Source: CAZYFH01 sp965197395
GTDB taxonomy: Bacteria > Acidobacteriota > Vicinamibacteria > Vicinamibacterales > UBA8438
Direction of reading: 5' to 3'
Assembly: GCA_965197395.1 (NCBI GenBank)
Contig: OZ240205.1
Location: 1,612,001-1,676,000 of the forward strand
DNA: 64,000 nt
Below the pieces are notes generated by a model that saw nothing but the letters and a program-made list of their open reading frames with translations, searched no databases and was not told where the DNA came from. Both the position numbers and the translations under genes were made by a program. Within the stretch, counting starts at the first letter, position 1, and every line of letters starts with the position of its first letter. Below are positions 16,501 to 25,454 of the stretch, piece after piece.

Positions 16501-16887
16501 GTGCCGCCACAGTGCACGCACGAGCGCCGCGACCTCTGCCTCCCCGGTCGAATGACCTGGCTGGACATCGACGGGACCCGACGCACCGCGCGTATCAGGA
16601 CACGCGATGTGAGTGAGGGTGGCGCGTTCGTGGAGTGTGTGAGCGGGTGCGGCGCGATCCCGCTCTACCGGCTGGTCGAGCTGAAGCTGGATGACGCCGC
16701 GCGGCTCCGCGACAAGCTACCGCGTCCACTCCGGCAGCCGAGTGCCCCCGCCGCCGTCTACCGCGTCGGCCCGAGCCGGCCCTCAACGGGTCTCCCGGAC
16801 GGGTTCGCGCTCCGGCTGCTGGTGAAGCCCCCCGGTCGGCGCAAGCGAGCGCGGTTGGTGAGCGCGCGGGCGACAAAAATCGCGTGA
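16501..16887 (+). CDS. PilZ-like domain protein
   Basis: A protein of about 128 residues with a PilZ-like pattern: RRDLCLPGRMTWLD, then the (D)VSEGGAFVEC turn and a beta-barrel-like remainder. PilZ domains often bind c-di-GMP; the RxxxR part is only weakly preserved (HERRDLCLP), so binding is uncertain. The GTG at 16501 is the most plausible start; the frame stays open upstream into ctaC but is not protein-like there. The C-terminus is very basic (PPGRRKRARL). A diguanylate cyclase lies at 273-962. Confidence 0.6.
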   Translation: MPPQCTHERRDLCLPGRMTWLDIDGTRRTARIRTRDVSEGGAFVECVSGCGAIPLYRLVELKLDDAARLRDKLPRPLRQPSAPAAVYRVGPSRPSTGLPDGFALRLLVKPPGRRKRARLVSARATKIA

Positions 16888-16917
16888 CCCGTCCAGGCGG
16901 ACGACGCTGTTCAGCGC

Positions 16918-17949
16918 CTACTGTCCGGCCATCGCCAGCTCCTCGCGGATGATCCCATCGAACACATCGTAGGGCACGGCGCCGGTCACGAGGCGGCCGT
17001 TGATGAACACGGTGGGGGTCGACGAGACACCGTAGCGTGCTCCGGTCGCGAGGTCCTGCTGCACACGCTGCGTGTAGCGTCCGTCATCCAGGCACGCGGC
17101 GAACGCGGCTGCGTCGAGTCCGAGCTCCGCCGCGTACGTTTTCAAGGAGGCAATGTCGAGTGAGCCCTGGCTCGCGAACATCTTGTCGTGCAGCTCCCAG
17201 AACTTGCCTTGGGCGTTGGCGCACTTGCCCGCCTCGGCGGCCTTGAACGCGTTCGGGTGACTGGGGAGCGGGTAGTCCTTGTAGACGAAACGGATCTGGT
17301 CACCATACCGATCGAGCAGCTGGGCAATCGTGCCGGTGGCCCGCTGGCAATAGGGACAATCGAAATCCGAGAACTCCACGATCTGGATGGGGGCGTCGGC
17401 GGGTCCGCGCACGGCGTCGTCCTCGCTGGTCTCGACGTCTTGCCGCGGCGGGTCGAGGAGCACGACCACGTCGTCGGCCGCCATCCGGAGCTCGTTCATG
17501 TACGCCTGCAACGCCTGCAGCGGCCGTTGCTCTTCCATCATCGCCCGGATTTCCGGCCGCATCTCCTCGGCGGTCCGCCCGCCGAACCGGTCCTTGTTCC
17601 GGTCGTAGATCAGGTCGATTTCCTCATCGGTCACCGGCAGGGTGCGACTTGGCAGCTCGGCCGCCAGCAACGCGTCGCGCGTCATGGCGCGCGCCACCGT
17701 TTCACGCTCGATGAGTCGCTCGCCGATGACGATGTCCAGCGCGCGCCGTCGCGTGTCGTAGAGCTGTTGGAGCATCCGGATACGGGACGCGGCGTCGTTG
17801 CGATGCCAGGCATCTTCGAGCTCGGTCGTCGTGATCGGCTCGCCACCGACGCGCGCGACCACACCGCCGCCATCCTGCGCCGCGAGCGGCACGGGGGCCA
17901 GCAGCAACGCGAGCGACGCCACAACCAGTCGTGCCGGACACGATGCCAT
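16918..17949 (-). CDS. SurA-like/DsbA fusion: exported thioredoxin-fold disulfide protein
   Basis: A 343-residue exported protein. Residues 1-24 are a signal peptide ending VPLAAQ. Residues ~30-160 resemble the SurA/trigger-type chaperone region (VVARVGGEPITTTELEDAW). Residues ~180-340 are a DsbA-like thioredoxin domain with the redox motif C198-P-Y-C201 and a cis-Pro loop STPTVFING. It probably acts in periplasmic protein folding and disulfide exchange. The start at 17949 has AAGGAT upstream; 30 earlier in-frame residues are not protein-like. Confidence 0.88.
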   Translation of the reverse strand: MASCPARLVVASLALLLAPVPLAAQDGGGVVARVGGEPITTTELEDAWHRNDAASRIRMLQQLYDTRRRALDIVIGERLIERETVARAMTRDALLAAELPSRTLPVTDEEIDLIYDRNKDRFGGRTAEEMRPEIRAMMEEQRPLQALQAYMNELRMAADDVVVLLDPPRQDVETSEDDAVRGPADAPIQIVEFSDFDCPYCQRATGTIAQLLDRYGDQIRFVYKDYPLPSHPNAFKAAEAGKCANAQGKFWELHDKMFASQGSLDIASLKTYAAELGLDAAAFAACLDDGRYTQRVQQDLATGARYGVSSTPTVFINGRLVTGAVPYDVFDGIIREELAMAGQ

Positions 17950-18107
17950 GCGAGAGATCCTTTCCGATTCGGGGGCGGTACCGATGGGCCGCTTCAGCTC
18001 GACCTGAGGCCGGGCCTCAACTGCTAGGAGCCTAGCCACTGTACCATCGCGGGTTCCGCCCGTCCACGGCGTAAGAGCCTAGGGGTGCCACCTATAATGC
18101 CGGTCCG

Positions 18108-19721
18108 ATGGCGTCGCACCGGATCACCGCCAGGAGGGCCGGCAACGCGCCACCCCCACCAATCGCGAGGGATGAGGTCGCCCTCGCCGGCATCCGCGAG
18201 GACGCCGCACATCACGCGGGCGGACACGCCAGCGGGGTCGCCCATCCGCGCAACGAGGCGGAGGTGGCCGCGCTCCTCCAACAGGCCGCGCGCGTCCTCC
18301 CCGTCGGCGGACAGTCGTCGCTGACGGGTGGCGCGACGCCGATGGGCGACCTGGTCATTGCCACCACGCGGATGGACCGCATCTTGCGCGTGGGCGAAGG
18401 AGAGGTCGTCGTCGAGCCAGGTGTGCCGCTGTCGCGCCTGCAGGATGCCCTGTGTCGCGCGGGCGCCTGGTTTCCGCCCGCACCGACATTCGACGGGGCG
18501 TTCGCGGGTGGGATCGTCGCCACGAACGCGGCTGGCGCTGCGACGTTCAAGTATGGCGGCACGCGTGACTGGGTGAGACGACTCACCGTCGTGCTCGCCA
18601 CCGGCGATGTGCTGGAGATCGACCGCGACGCCGTGCGAGGCCACGACGACGGCTACTTCGACCTCGAGCTCTCCGGCGGGACGGTTCGCGTCCCGGTGCC
18701 GGGCTATCGGATGCCGGCGGTCGCAAAGTGTTCCGCCGGGTACTTCGCGCGGCCGCGCATGGATCTGATCGACCTGTTCATCGGGTCGGAGGGCACACTC
18801 GGCATCGTCACGGAGATCACGTTCCGGATTCTCGCGCCGGATCCCGCGAACCTGACGGTCTGGATGACGTTGACCACCGAGCAGGACGCGATCGACCTGG
18901 TCGCACGGCTTCGTGAGGCGTCGCGCGCCACGTGGCGTGAGGGCGATCGGCGCGGGATCGATGTTTCCGGCGTGGAGCACCTCGACCGTCGGTGCCTGGA
19001 TCTCCTCCAAGCGACCGGCGCGGCCCGGAGATACGGCGTCGACGTACCGGACGATACCGCGGTGGCGTTGCTGGCGCACATCGAGTTGCCGGCCAATGTC
19101 GTCCCGACCGCGGAGGACGCGTACGCCCAGATCGCCGCCGTGGAGACCACGACCGCCCCGGACACACCACTCGTGCGCGTATGCCGCCTCGTCCGGCAGG
19201 TCGGCGTCCTTGACCGCACCGAGATCGCGCTGCCGCACGAGACACGCCGGCGCGACCAGCTCATCGCGATCCGGGAGGCGGTGCCGGAGGCGGTCAACCG
19301 GCTCGTGGGCGATGCCAAGCGCAGTGTCGATGCGCGCATCGTCAAGACCGCGGCGGACATGATCGTGCCCTTCGAGGCGATGAGCGCGGGACTTGACCTG
19401 TTCCGCGCGGCGTTCGAGCGGCAGGGGCTCGACTACGCCATCTGGGGACACCTGTCGGACGGCAACCTGCACCCCAATGTTATCCCGCGCAGCCTGGCCG
19501 ACGTGCAACGCGGCGCGGAGGCCATTCTCGCGTGTGGCGCTGAGGTGATTCGCCTCGGCGGGTGCCCGCTCGCCGAGCACGGCGTCGGCCGCAACCCGGT
19601 CAAGCAGGCGTTGCTCCGTCGGTTATACGGCGACAAGGGAATCGAGGAGATGCGCCGCGTCAAAGCGGCGCTCGACCCGACAGGGAAACTCGCACCGGGG
19701 GCATTGTTCCCGGAGCGGTAG
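18108..19721 (+). CDS. FAD-linked oxidase (GlcD/D-lactate dehydrogenase family)
   Basis: A 537-residue flavoprotein of the VAO/PCMH family. The FAD-binding part is clear: RVLPVGGQSSLTGGATPMGD (around 63-82), GGIVATNAAGAATFKYG (around 134-150) and GSEGTLGIVTEITFRI (around 226-241). The C-terminal oxidase domain ends with HLSDGNLHPN and AEHGVGRNP, where the histidines lie near the flavin. It likely oxidises a 2-hydroxy acid such as glycolate or D-lactate; the exact substrate is open. It has no iron-sulfur partner gene next to it and is convergent with the copper ATPase. Confidence 0.88.
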   Translation: MASHRITARRAGNAPPPPIARDEVALAGIREDAAHHAGGHASGVAHPRNEAEVAALLQQAARVLPVGGQSSLTGGATPMGDLVIATTRMDRILRVGEGEVVVEPGVPLSRLQDALCRAGAWFPPAPTFDGAFAGGIVATNAAGAATFKYGGTRDWVRRLTVVLATGDVLEIDRDAVRGHDDGYFDLELSGGTVRVPVPGYRMPAVAKCSAGYFARPRMDLIDLFIGSEGTLGIVTEITFRILAPDPANLTVWMTLTTEQDAIDLVARLREASRATWREGDRRGIDVSGVEHLDRRCLDLLQATGAARRYGVDVPDDTAVALLAHIELPANVVPTAEDAYAQIAAVETTTAPDTPLVRVCRLVRQVGVLDRTEIALPHETRRRDQLIAIREAVPEAVNRLVGDAKRSVDARIVKTAADMIVPFEAMSAGLDLFRAAFERQGLDYAIWGHLSDGNLHPNVIPRSLADVQRGAEAILACGAEVIRLGGCPLAEHGVGRNPVKQALLRRLYGDKGIEEMRRVKAALDPTGKLAPGALFPER

Positions 19722-19772
19722 ACGCAACGTTCAGGACCCGGCGACGGGCTCGCGCGTGTTCGTCGGGCCGAG

Positions 19773-22256
19773 CTACAACTCGACGCGCCGGAGCCGGAGC
19801 GCGTTGCCGATCACCGACAACGAGCTCATCGTCATCGCGGCGCTCGCCCAGATGGGACTGATGAGAAGCCCCAGCACCGGATAGAGCACCCCCGCCGCCA
19901 CCGGCACGCCGACCGCGTTGTACACGAACGCGAGGAACAGGTTTTGTCGGATGTTGCGCATCGTGGCGCGGCTGAGCCGCCGCGCGCGCGCGATGGCCCG
20001 GAGATCTCCCTTGACAAGCGTTACGCCAGCGCTCTCCATCGCAACGTCGGTCCCGGTGCCCATCGCGATGCCCACCGCCGCTTCGGCGAGGGCCGGTGCG
20101 TCGTTGATGCCGTCGCCCGCCATGGCGACCAGGTGCCCGTTGGCCTGATGCTCCGCCACGACACGGCGTTTGTCAGCTGGCAGCACCTCGGCAACGATGT
20201 CGGCCGGGTCGATGCCGACCTCCGCGGCCACGGCTTCGGCCGTTGCCCGACTGTCCCCGGTGACCATCATGACGCGGAGGTTGTCGGACCGGAGCAGTGA
20301 GATGGCCTCCGGTGTGGAGCCCTTGACAGGATCCGCAATGCCAAGGAGGCCGGCCATGACGGCGTCGATGGCTGCGTAGACGACCGTCTCGCCCCGTCGA
20401 CGGGCGTCGTCCGCCACGGCGTCGAGCGTGCCGACCTCACACCCCTGCTGGTGCAGCCACGCGGCGGTGCCGACCGCGACGCGTCGGCCATCGACGGTGC
20501 CGATCACCCCGAGCCCCGTCTCGGACTCGAAGTCGCTCACCGGCGTGGGCGTCAAGCCACGACGCGTCGCCTCGGCCACGACGGCGGACGCCAGCGGATG
20601 CTCGCTCGCCTGCTCGAGCCCGGCGATGATCCCGAGCAGCTCGGATTCCGACCAGCGGTGGGCGCCGCCTCCGGTCGCAAGCACGACGGACCGGACCTGT
20701 GGTCTGCCCTCGGTCAACGTGCCGGTCTTGTCGACGATGAGCGTGTCCACCTTCTCGAGCGTCTCGAGGGCCTCGGCATTGCGGATGAGCACTCCCGCGG
20801 TCGCCCCCCGGCCAGACCCCACCATGATGGCCATCGGCGTGGCGAGACCGAGAGCGCAGGGACACGCGATAATGAGCACCGCGACGGCGCTGACCACCGC
20901 AAGGGCCAGACGCGGTTCGGGTCCCCACAGCGCCCAGCCGACGAATGACGCGGCCGCCACCGTGACGACGGCGGGGACGAAGAACACGGCCAGCCGGTCG
21001 GCGACCCGCTGGATCGGTGCGCGACTGCGTTGCGCGTCGCTGACCATGCCGACGATCTGCGCCAGCAACGTGTCGCGGCCCACCCGATCGGCGCGTATCG
21101 TCAGGCTGCCGGTGCCGTTGATCGTGGCGCCGATCACGCCGACGCCTGGCGTCTTCAGCACCGGCATCGGCTCGCCGCTGACCATCGATTCGTCAACCGT
21201 GCTCCGACCATCCGTGACGGTCCCGTCGACCGGGATCCGATCGCCCGGGCGCACGCGGAGCAGGTCGCCGACCCGTACATCGGCGAGCGCCACCTCGGTC
21301 TCCCTGAGCGCCTCTTCGGGCCCCGTCTCCAACCGGTGCGCGACCGCCGGGGCCAGGCCGAGGAGCGCGCGCAGCGCCGCACCGGTGCGCTGTCGCGCCC
21401 GCAGCTCGAGCATCTGTCCCAGCAGCACGAGCACGATGATGACGACCGCCGTGTCGAAGTACGGCTCCACCCCCCCATCCATGCGAAACCCGGATGGAAA
21501 GGCGGCCGGCATCACCGTGGCAGCCACGCTGTAGAGATAAGCCGCGCCGACCCCCAGCCCGATGAGCGTGAACATGTTCGGGCTCTGGTTGACGATCGAC
21601 GCCCACCCGCGTGCGAAGAACGGACGCCCCGCCCAGACGACAACAGGCGTCGCGAAGACGAGCTGGATCCAGTTCGACGCCCAGCGCGGCACGCCAAGGG
21701 CGTCGGCGCCGACCAGCATCTCGGCCATGGCCAGCAAGAACACCGGTGCGCCGATCGCCGCCCCGATACGGAACCGGCGAGTCATGTCGATCAGCTCGGG
21801 GTTCGGCGGCTCATCGGCCGTGACCGTTCGTGGCTCGAGCGCCATGCCGCATTCGGGACATGAACCAGGCGCAGCGCGCACGACCGCAGGGTGCATCGGG
21901 CAGGTGTACTCGACCCGCTGCTCGGGCGGCGCAACGACCTCCGGTTCCAGCGCCATGCCGCAGCTTGGGCACGGGACCGGCTCGGTCTCGCGCACGTCGG
22001 GACACATCGGGCAGACGTAGATCGGAACGGGTCCAGGACTCGAGGCCGAGCGCGCCGGGGTCGGCGTCCCTGCGCGCCGATCCGCGGTTGACGTGAGGAA
22101 CGCGGCCGGGTCGTGCGCGAAGGCCGTCTGACAGCCACCGCAGCAGAACAGATACGTCGATCCTGCGTGTTCAAAGCGGTACCGCGCCGTGTTCGGGTCG
22201 ACCTCCATGCCGCAGACCGGGTCGCGCGTGCGGAAATCCATGGTCACGTCGATCAT
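19773..22256 (-). CDS. Copper-type P1B ATPase with YHS and two heavy-metal-binding domains
   Basis: An 827-residue membrane pump. Order: YHS-type domain (10-55, DPVCGMEVD and CCGGCQ), two heavy-metal-binding domains (80-104 CPMCP...CPSCGM and 117-142 CPMHP...CPECGM), eight membrane helices with the transport motif CPC (about residue 463, ACPCALGLATP), the phosphorylation motif DKTGT (about 508) and the GDGINDAPAL hinge. The CPC motif plus YHS/HMBD heads fit copper or silver export. No CopZ or copper-responsive regulator is adjacent. The C-terminus ends after the final helix. Confidence 0.92.
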   Translation of the reverse strand: MIDVTMDFRTRDPVCGMEVDPNTARYRFEHAGSTYLFCCGGCQTAFAHDPAAFLTSTADRRAGTPTPARSASSPGPVPIYVCPMCPDVRETEPVPCPSCGMALEPEVVAPPEQRVEYTCPMHPAVVRAAPGSCPECGMALEPRTVTADEPPNPELIDMTRRFRIGAAIGAPVFLLAMAEMLVGADALGVPRWASNWIQLVFATPVVVWAGRPFFARGWASIVNQSPNMFTLIGLGVGAAYLYSVAATVMPAAFPSGFRMDGGVEPYFDTAVVIIVLVLLGQMLELRARQRTGAALRALLGLAPAVAHRLETGPEEALRETEVALADVRVGDLLRVRPGDRIPVDGTVTDGRSTVDESMVSGEPMPVLKTPGVGVIGATINGTGSLTIRADRVGRDTLLAQIVGMVSDAQRSRAPIQRVADRLAVFFVPAVVTVAAASFVGWALWGPEPRLALAVVSAVAVLIIACPCALGLATPMAIMVGSGRGATAGVLIRNAEALETLEKVDTLIVDKTGTLTEGRPQVRSVVLATGGGAHRWSESELLGIIAGLEQASEHPLASAVVAEATRRGLTPTPVSDFESETGLGVIGTVDGRRVAVGTAAWLHQQGCEVGTLDAVADDARRRGETVVYAAIDAVMAGLLGIADPVKGSTPEAISLLRSDNLRVMMVTGDSRATAEAVAAEVGIDPADIVAEVLPADKRRVVAEHQANGHLVAMAGDGINDAPALAEAAVGIAMGTGTDVAMESAGVTLVKGDLRAIARARRLSRATMRNIRQNLFLAFVYNAVGVPVAAGVLYPVLGLLISPIWASAAMTMSSLSVIGNALRLRRVEL

Positions 22257-22312
22257 AGCGGCCGGAGGCCAGACGATGGTGTCTTCGAGGCCGGTGCGGG
22301 TGCGCGTGGCGA

Positions 22313-24199
22313 TCAGTCTTGCCGGCTACCGAGCCAGGCGTCGCGGAACGCGCGTTGTCGCTCGGTGAGTGCCGTTCCTGTGGATTCGACCGGCACGATC
22401 TCGATGCGGCCGTCGGCGTCGAGCGTCGCGGAAGCCACGTTCCGCTGGCCGCGGCGAACGAACTCGATCGTGACGACGTCGCCCGGGCTCTTGGCGCTCA
22501 CCAGGCGGTCGATCTGGGCGCCCGAGGTCAGGCGATGGCCGTCGAGCGTCGCCAGCACGTCGTCACGCTCGATCCCAGCCTCGTGCAGCGGGGACGCGTA
22601 CGCCGTCGGCTCGATCACCCGCATGCCCGCACCGAGGGACAGGTCGCCAAGCGTCGCCCGCCCGGGCGCGGCCGGCTGCACGACGAAGCCCGCATGCGCC
22701 AGCAGCCCGGCGTAATCGACGACCTCGCGGCCGTTGATGTATCGGGCAAAGAAGTCCCCGGCGAACGCCGGGTCGCCTGCGACCACCCCTAACAGTCGTT
22801 CCGCGTCGTCGGGGGTGTACGGCCAGTCGACCGCGCCCGCCGCCGCACCACCGGGACGGCCGAAGCGCTCCCACAGCGCGCGCATGTAATCGTCGAGCGT
22901 GACGGCGCCGTCGGCTCGCGTCCGCAGCGCCAGGTCGAGCCCGAGCCCCAGGGCCTCCCCCCACACGTAGTAGGAGATGAACGTGTTCTCCAGATTGGTG
23001 CGGTCGATCGCGGTCGCCGCATCGGTAAACGGCGCCATCCGACTCATGTCGACCACCGAGCGAAACTGACGACCGGGGCCGAGCGTGACCGTGTTGATGG
23101 CGTTGGCGAACCGGTTCAGCGTCGCCGGCAGCAAGGCGAGGCCGGCACGGTGCATGACCAGCGCGCCGTAGTAGTTCGTGACGCCCTCCGCCAGCCAGAG
23201 CTCGCCTGACACGTTGGCGCCCGTGAAGTCGAACGGCTCGAGCGATCGCGGGCGAATCCGCTCGACGTTCCAGGCGTGAAAGAACTCGTGCGCGACCGCG
23301 CCGAGCAGGCGCGCGCGGTCGGCCGCCCCGTCGAGTCGACCGGCAGACGTCAACACCGTGCTGTTGCGGTGCTCCATCGCGTCGCCGCTGGCGTACGGCA
23401 AGTAGTCGGCAATGAACGTGTAGGTGCCGGTCTCGAAGCGCGGGAACTCGCCGAACACCGACACCGTCTCGCGCACGATGCGCTCGACCGCGCGCGCAAA
23501 GGGCGCCAGGGCGGACGTCGCGCCGTCATGGTGGACGGCGAGCCGAAAGGTCGGGACGTAGGCGTTGTCGGCCGGGTCGCGCACGGTGAAGGTGCGCAAG
23601 TCGAAGTCGCTGAGCTCCGTCGGGCTGTCCAGCAGGTACTGCAGGTTGGGGGCTGTGAAGACGAACGGATCAGTCGTGGGAAAGAGCTGCGTCGCGGCCT
23701 GCCAGCGTCGGGCAGGGGGCATCTCGAACGTGACTGTCGCGGCGCGATTCTCGAGCCCGGCGGCCCACATCAATGTCGCGGGCATGTTCAGGTGGGCGTG
23801 CGAGGAGTCGACCGCCAGATAGGTCCCGTCGACACGGTCGCCAAACAAGCGATAGCGGGCGCGGACGGCACCGTCGTGGCGGGCGACGGCCCACTGCGCC
23901 GGCCCGCGTTGGGTCACCGCCACGTCCCCCCCGACGCCATTGGTGAACCGCACCTCGATGACGTTCTTGGCGAACTCGTGGCGCGCGTAGCGTCCCGGTG
24001 AGGCGCTGCTCATCCGGATGTCGAGTGGCGCATCACCAATCTCGGGAAAGAGCACGTCCACCGCCAGCCATCGATGCTCCGGCTCGGGGAACGACAGGCG
24101 ATACTCGACGGGTGGGGGGGCTTGCGCGACAACCGCGGCCAGCCACCCCGCAACGAGGCACGCGACGAGCCTGCCGGTCGTCCGCCGAGACACGATCAT
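22313..24199 (-). CDS. Exported M61-family metallopeptidase with PDZ domain
   Basis: A 628-residue exported peptidase (signal peptide about 1-26, AVVAQ|APP). An N-terminal beta domain (~30-210) is followed by the M61 catalytic domain with the zinc motif H304-E-F-F-H308 (HEFFHAWN) and the third ligand in LAEGVTNYYG. A C-terminal PDZ domain (~500-600) has AGIERDDVLATLDGHRL. Glycyl aminopeptidase-like activity is expected in the periplasm or outside the cell. Its ATG overlaps the stop of the preceding selenoprotein candidate by 4 nt (ATGA), so the two are translationally coupled. Confidence 0.92.
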   Translation of the reverse strand: MIVSRRTTGRLVACLVAGWLAAVVAQAPPPVEYRLSFPEPEHRWLAVDVLFPEIGDAPLDIRMSSASPGRYARHEFAKNVIEVRFTNGVGGDVAVTQRGPAQWAVARHDGAVRARYRLFGDRVDGTYLAVDSSHAHLNMPATLMWAAGLENRAATVTFEMPPARRWQAATQLFPTTDPFVFTAPNLQYLLDSPTELSDFDLRTFTVRDPADNAYVPTFRLAVHHDGATSALAPFARAVERIVRETVSVFGEFPRFETGTYTFIADYLPYASGDAMEHRNSTVLTSAGRLDGAADRARLLGAVAHEFFHAWNVERIRPRSLEPFDFTGANVSGELWLAEGVTNYYGALVMHRAGLALLPATLNRFANAINTVTLGPGRQFRSVVDMSRMAPFTDAATAIDRTNLENTFISYYVWGEALGLGLDLALRTRADGAVTLDDYMRALWERFGRPGGAAAGAVDWPYTPDDAERLLGVVAGDPAFAGDFFARYINGREVVDYAGLLAHAGFVVQPAAPGRATLGDLSLGAGMRVIEPTAYASPLHEAGIERDDVLATLDGHRLTSGAQIDRLVSAKSPGDVVTIEFVRRGQRNVASATLDADGRIEIVPVESTGTALTERQRAFRDAWLGSRQD

Positions 24200-24831
24200 C
24201 CCGTCGCCTGCAGCGCCTGCTGGACGAATTCCGCCTCTGCCTGCGCACCCATGATCTCGATTCGGTCATTGACGACCGTTTTCGGCACGCCGGTCACCCG
24301 GTAGCGGGCCGCCAGATCTGGGAATTCGGTCGCCTCGATCACCGACGCCGTCACACGCGCGCTCGCCGCGGCCAACCGATACGCCAGGCTGACCGCCTGG
24401 GGACAGAACCGTCAGGTCGGGGTCACGAACACCTGGAGATGGACGGCGCGGTCGAGCTTAGCCAGCGCGGCGAGACTCTCGTCGGTCAGTCCGGTCGCCG
24501 CGTGTGCCGCGAGCTCGATCGCCTCGACCAACGATTCGATCTCATGGCCGGACGGCACGCCGTAGAACCGAAGACCCAGATCCTGTGCGCCGGCGACCGC
24601 GATCACCGGGGCCCTGTCGACGCCGAACTCCGCCACCCGGTCCTTGTCGAGCACGAGGTTGTGCTCCTCGACCGTGAGACGCTCCGACAGACTGGCCAGC
24701 TGATCGAGGACACGGCGGGCGGCGAAGCAGGTGTCGCAGCCGAACGTCTGCGTGAAGAACACGAGTCGCACCGGCGACGCCAGCGCAGCGAGACGAGCCG
24801 ACATGTCGCGCGGATCGTCGGGCGCGGGCAT
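24196..24831 (-). CDS. Protein disulfide oxidoreductase, probable selenoprotein (in-frame UGA at Sec140)
   Basis: A 211-residue protein of the two-thioredoxin-domain PDO family if the single in-frame TGA at 24414-24412 is read as selenocysteine. Domain 1 has the redox pair C32-D-T-C35 (TFGCDTC). Domain 2 would begin VHLQVFVTPT-U140-R-F-C143-PQAV, with the TGA exactly where the family has the first Cys of CPYC. The frame then continues without stops through FPDLAARYRVTGVPKTVVND (cis-Pro P183) to a TGA overlapping the next start codon. A hairpin fitting a bacterial SECIS follows the internal UGA. If UGA is not recoded, a 139-residue, one-active-site protein results. A sequencing error at a Cys codon is the main alternative. 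Confidence 0.8.
24384..24400 (-). promoter_or_regulatory. Candidate bacterial SECIS hairpin
   Basis: In the mRNA, 14 nt after the in-frame UGA, CCAGGC pairs perfectly with GCCUGG around the loop GGUCA. The loop starts 17 nt after the UGA, within the roughly 16-37 nt window known for bacterial SECIS elements. Its leading GGUC resembles the fdhF loop of E. coli. The stem is inside the coding sequence, as expected in bacteria. The hairpin was found by eye and not scored against background. Confidence 0.65.
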
Positions 24832-24916
24832 GGGTCGAATTATCGCAGATGTGACCGGGAGCCAGAGCTAGGAGCGCGTCGTGCCAGGAGCTCTGGACCC
24901 GAAACGCCCAGATGCG

Positions 24917-25378
24917 CTACTTGAACAGGTCGTCGAAGGCCTGTCGCGCGTCGCCAGACGCAGCCGCGGGCCGGGTTTCCACGTTCGGTGGCGCCGACCG
25001 CGTTTCGCGCTCCACGGTAATGCGCGCCTCGAAGTAGGTGCAGTCGTTCCGTTCGTCCTTCGGGGACACCCGTTTCGGGATCGGCCGGCCACACTCGAAC
25101 TGGCTGCTCGTGTCGAACCAGGTGCATTGCGCGCAGCTGTGGAGCGCCGCGGAGCACTGCGAACACTGCGAATCGACCTGGATCGCCCCGGTCAACGACG
25201 CACCGCACCGCGCGCACTTCAGCACGTCGCGGAAACCGGGCATGTTGACCTTGCGTGGCTCACGTGGCCCATACCCGCGTCGCGGCCGGCCGTCGCCCTT
25301 CGGCTCACGTGGCCCGGAGAGAGTTGGACGGTCGCGCTCCTCGTCCTGATAGCCGCGCTGCCGGTATTTCTTCGACAT
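24917..25378 (-). CDS. Zinc-ribbon protein of unknown function
   Basis: A 153-residue protein. The N-terminal ~45 residues are basic and Gly/Pro/Arg-rich, likely disordered. The middle carries four CxxC-like pairs (CARC, CSQC, CAQC and a later C...C), typical of a double zinc ribbon. A short acidic C-terminus ends ARQAFDDLFK. It could bind nucleic acid or protein; no named family is recognised. It is divergent from the FNR-like reductase gene, with a short shared upstream region. Confidence 0.75.
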   Translation of the reverse strand: MSKKYRQRGYQDEERDRPTLSGPREPKGDGRPRRGYGPREPRKVNMPGFRDVLKCARCGASLTGAIQVDSQCSQCSAALHSCAQCTWFDTSSQFECGRPIPKRVSPKDERNDCTYFEARITVERETRSAPPNVETRPAAASGDARQAFDDLFK

Positions 25379-25454
25379 CGAGGGTGGGATCCTCCAGTTG
25401 ATCTACCTCAACGTGTCCCGTTTGTCTAGTTTTAGACAATTGACACCGGGGCGG

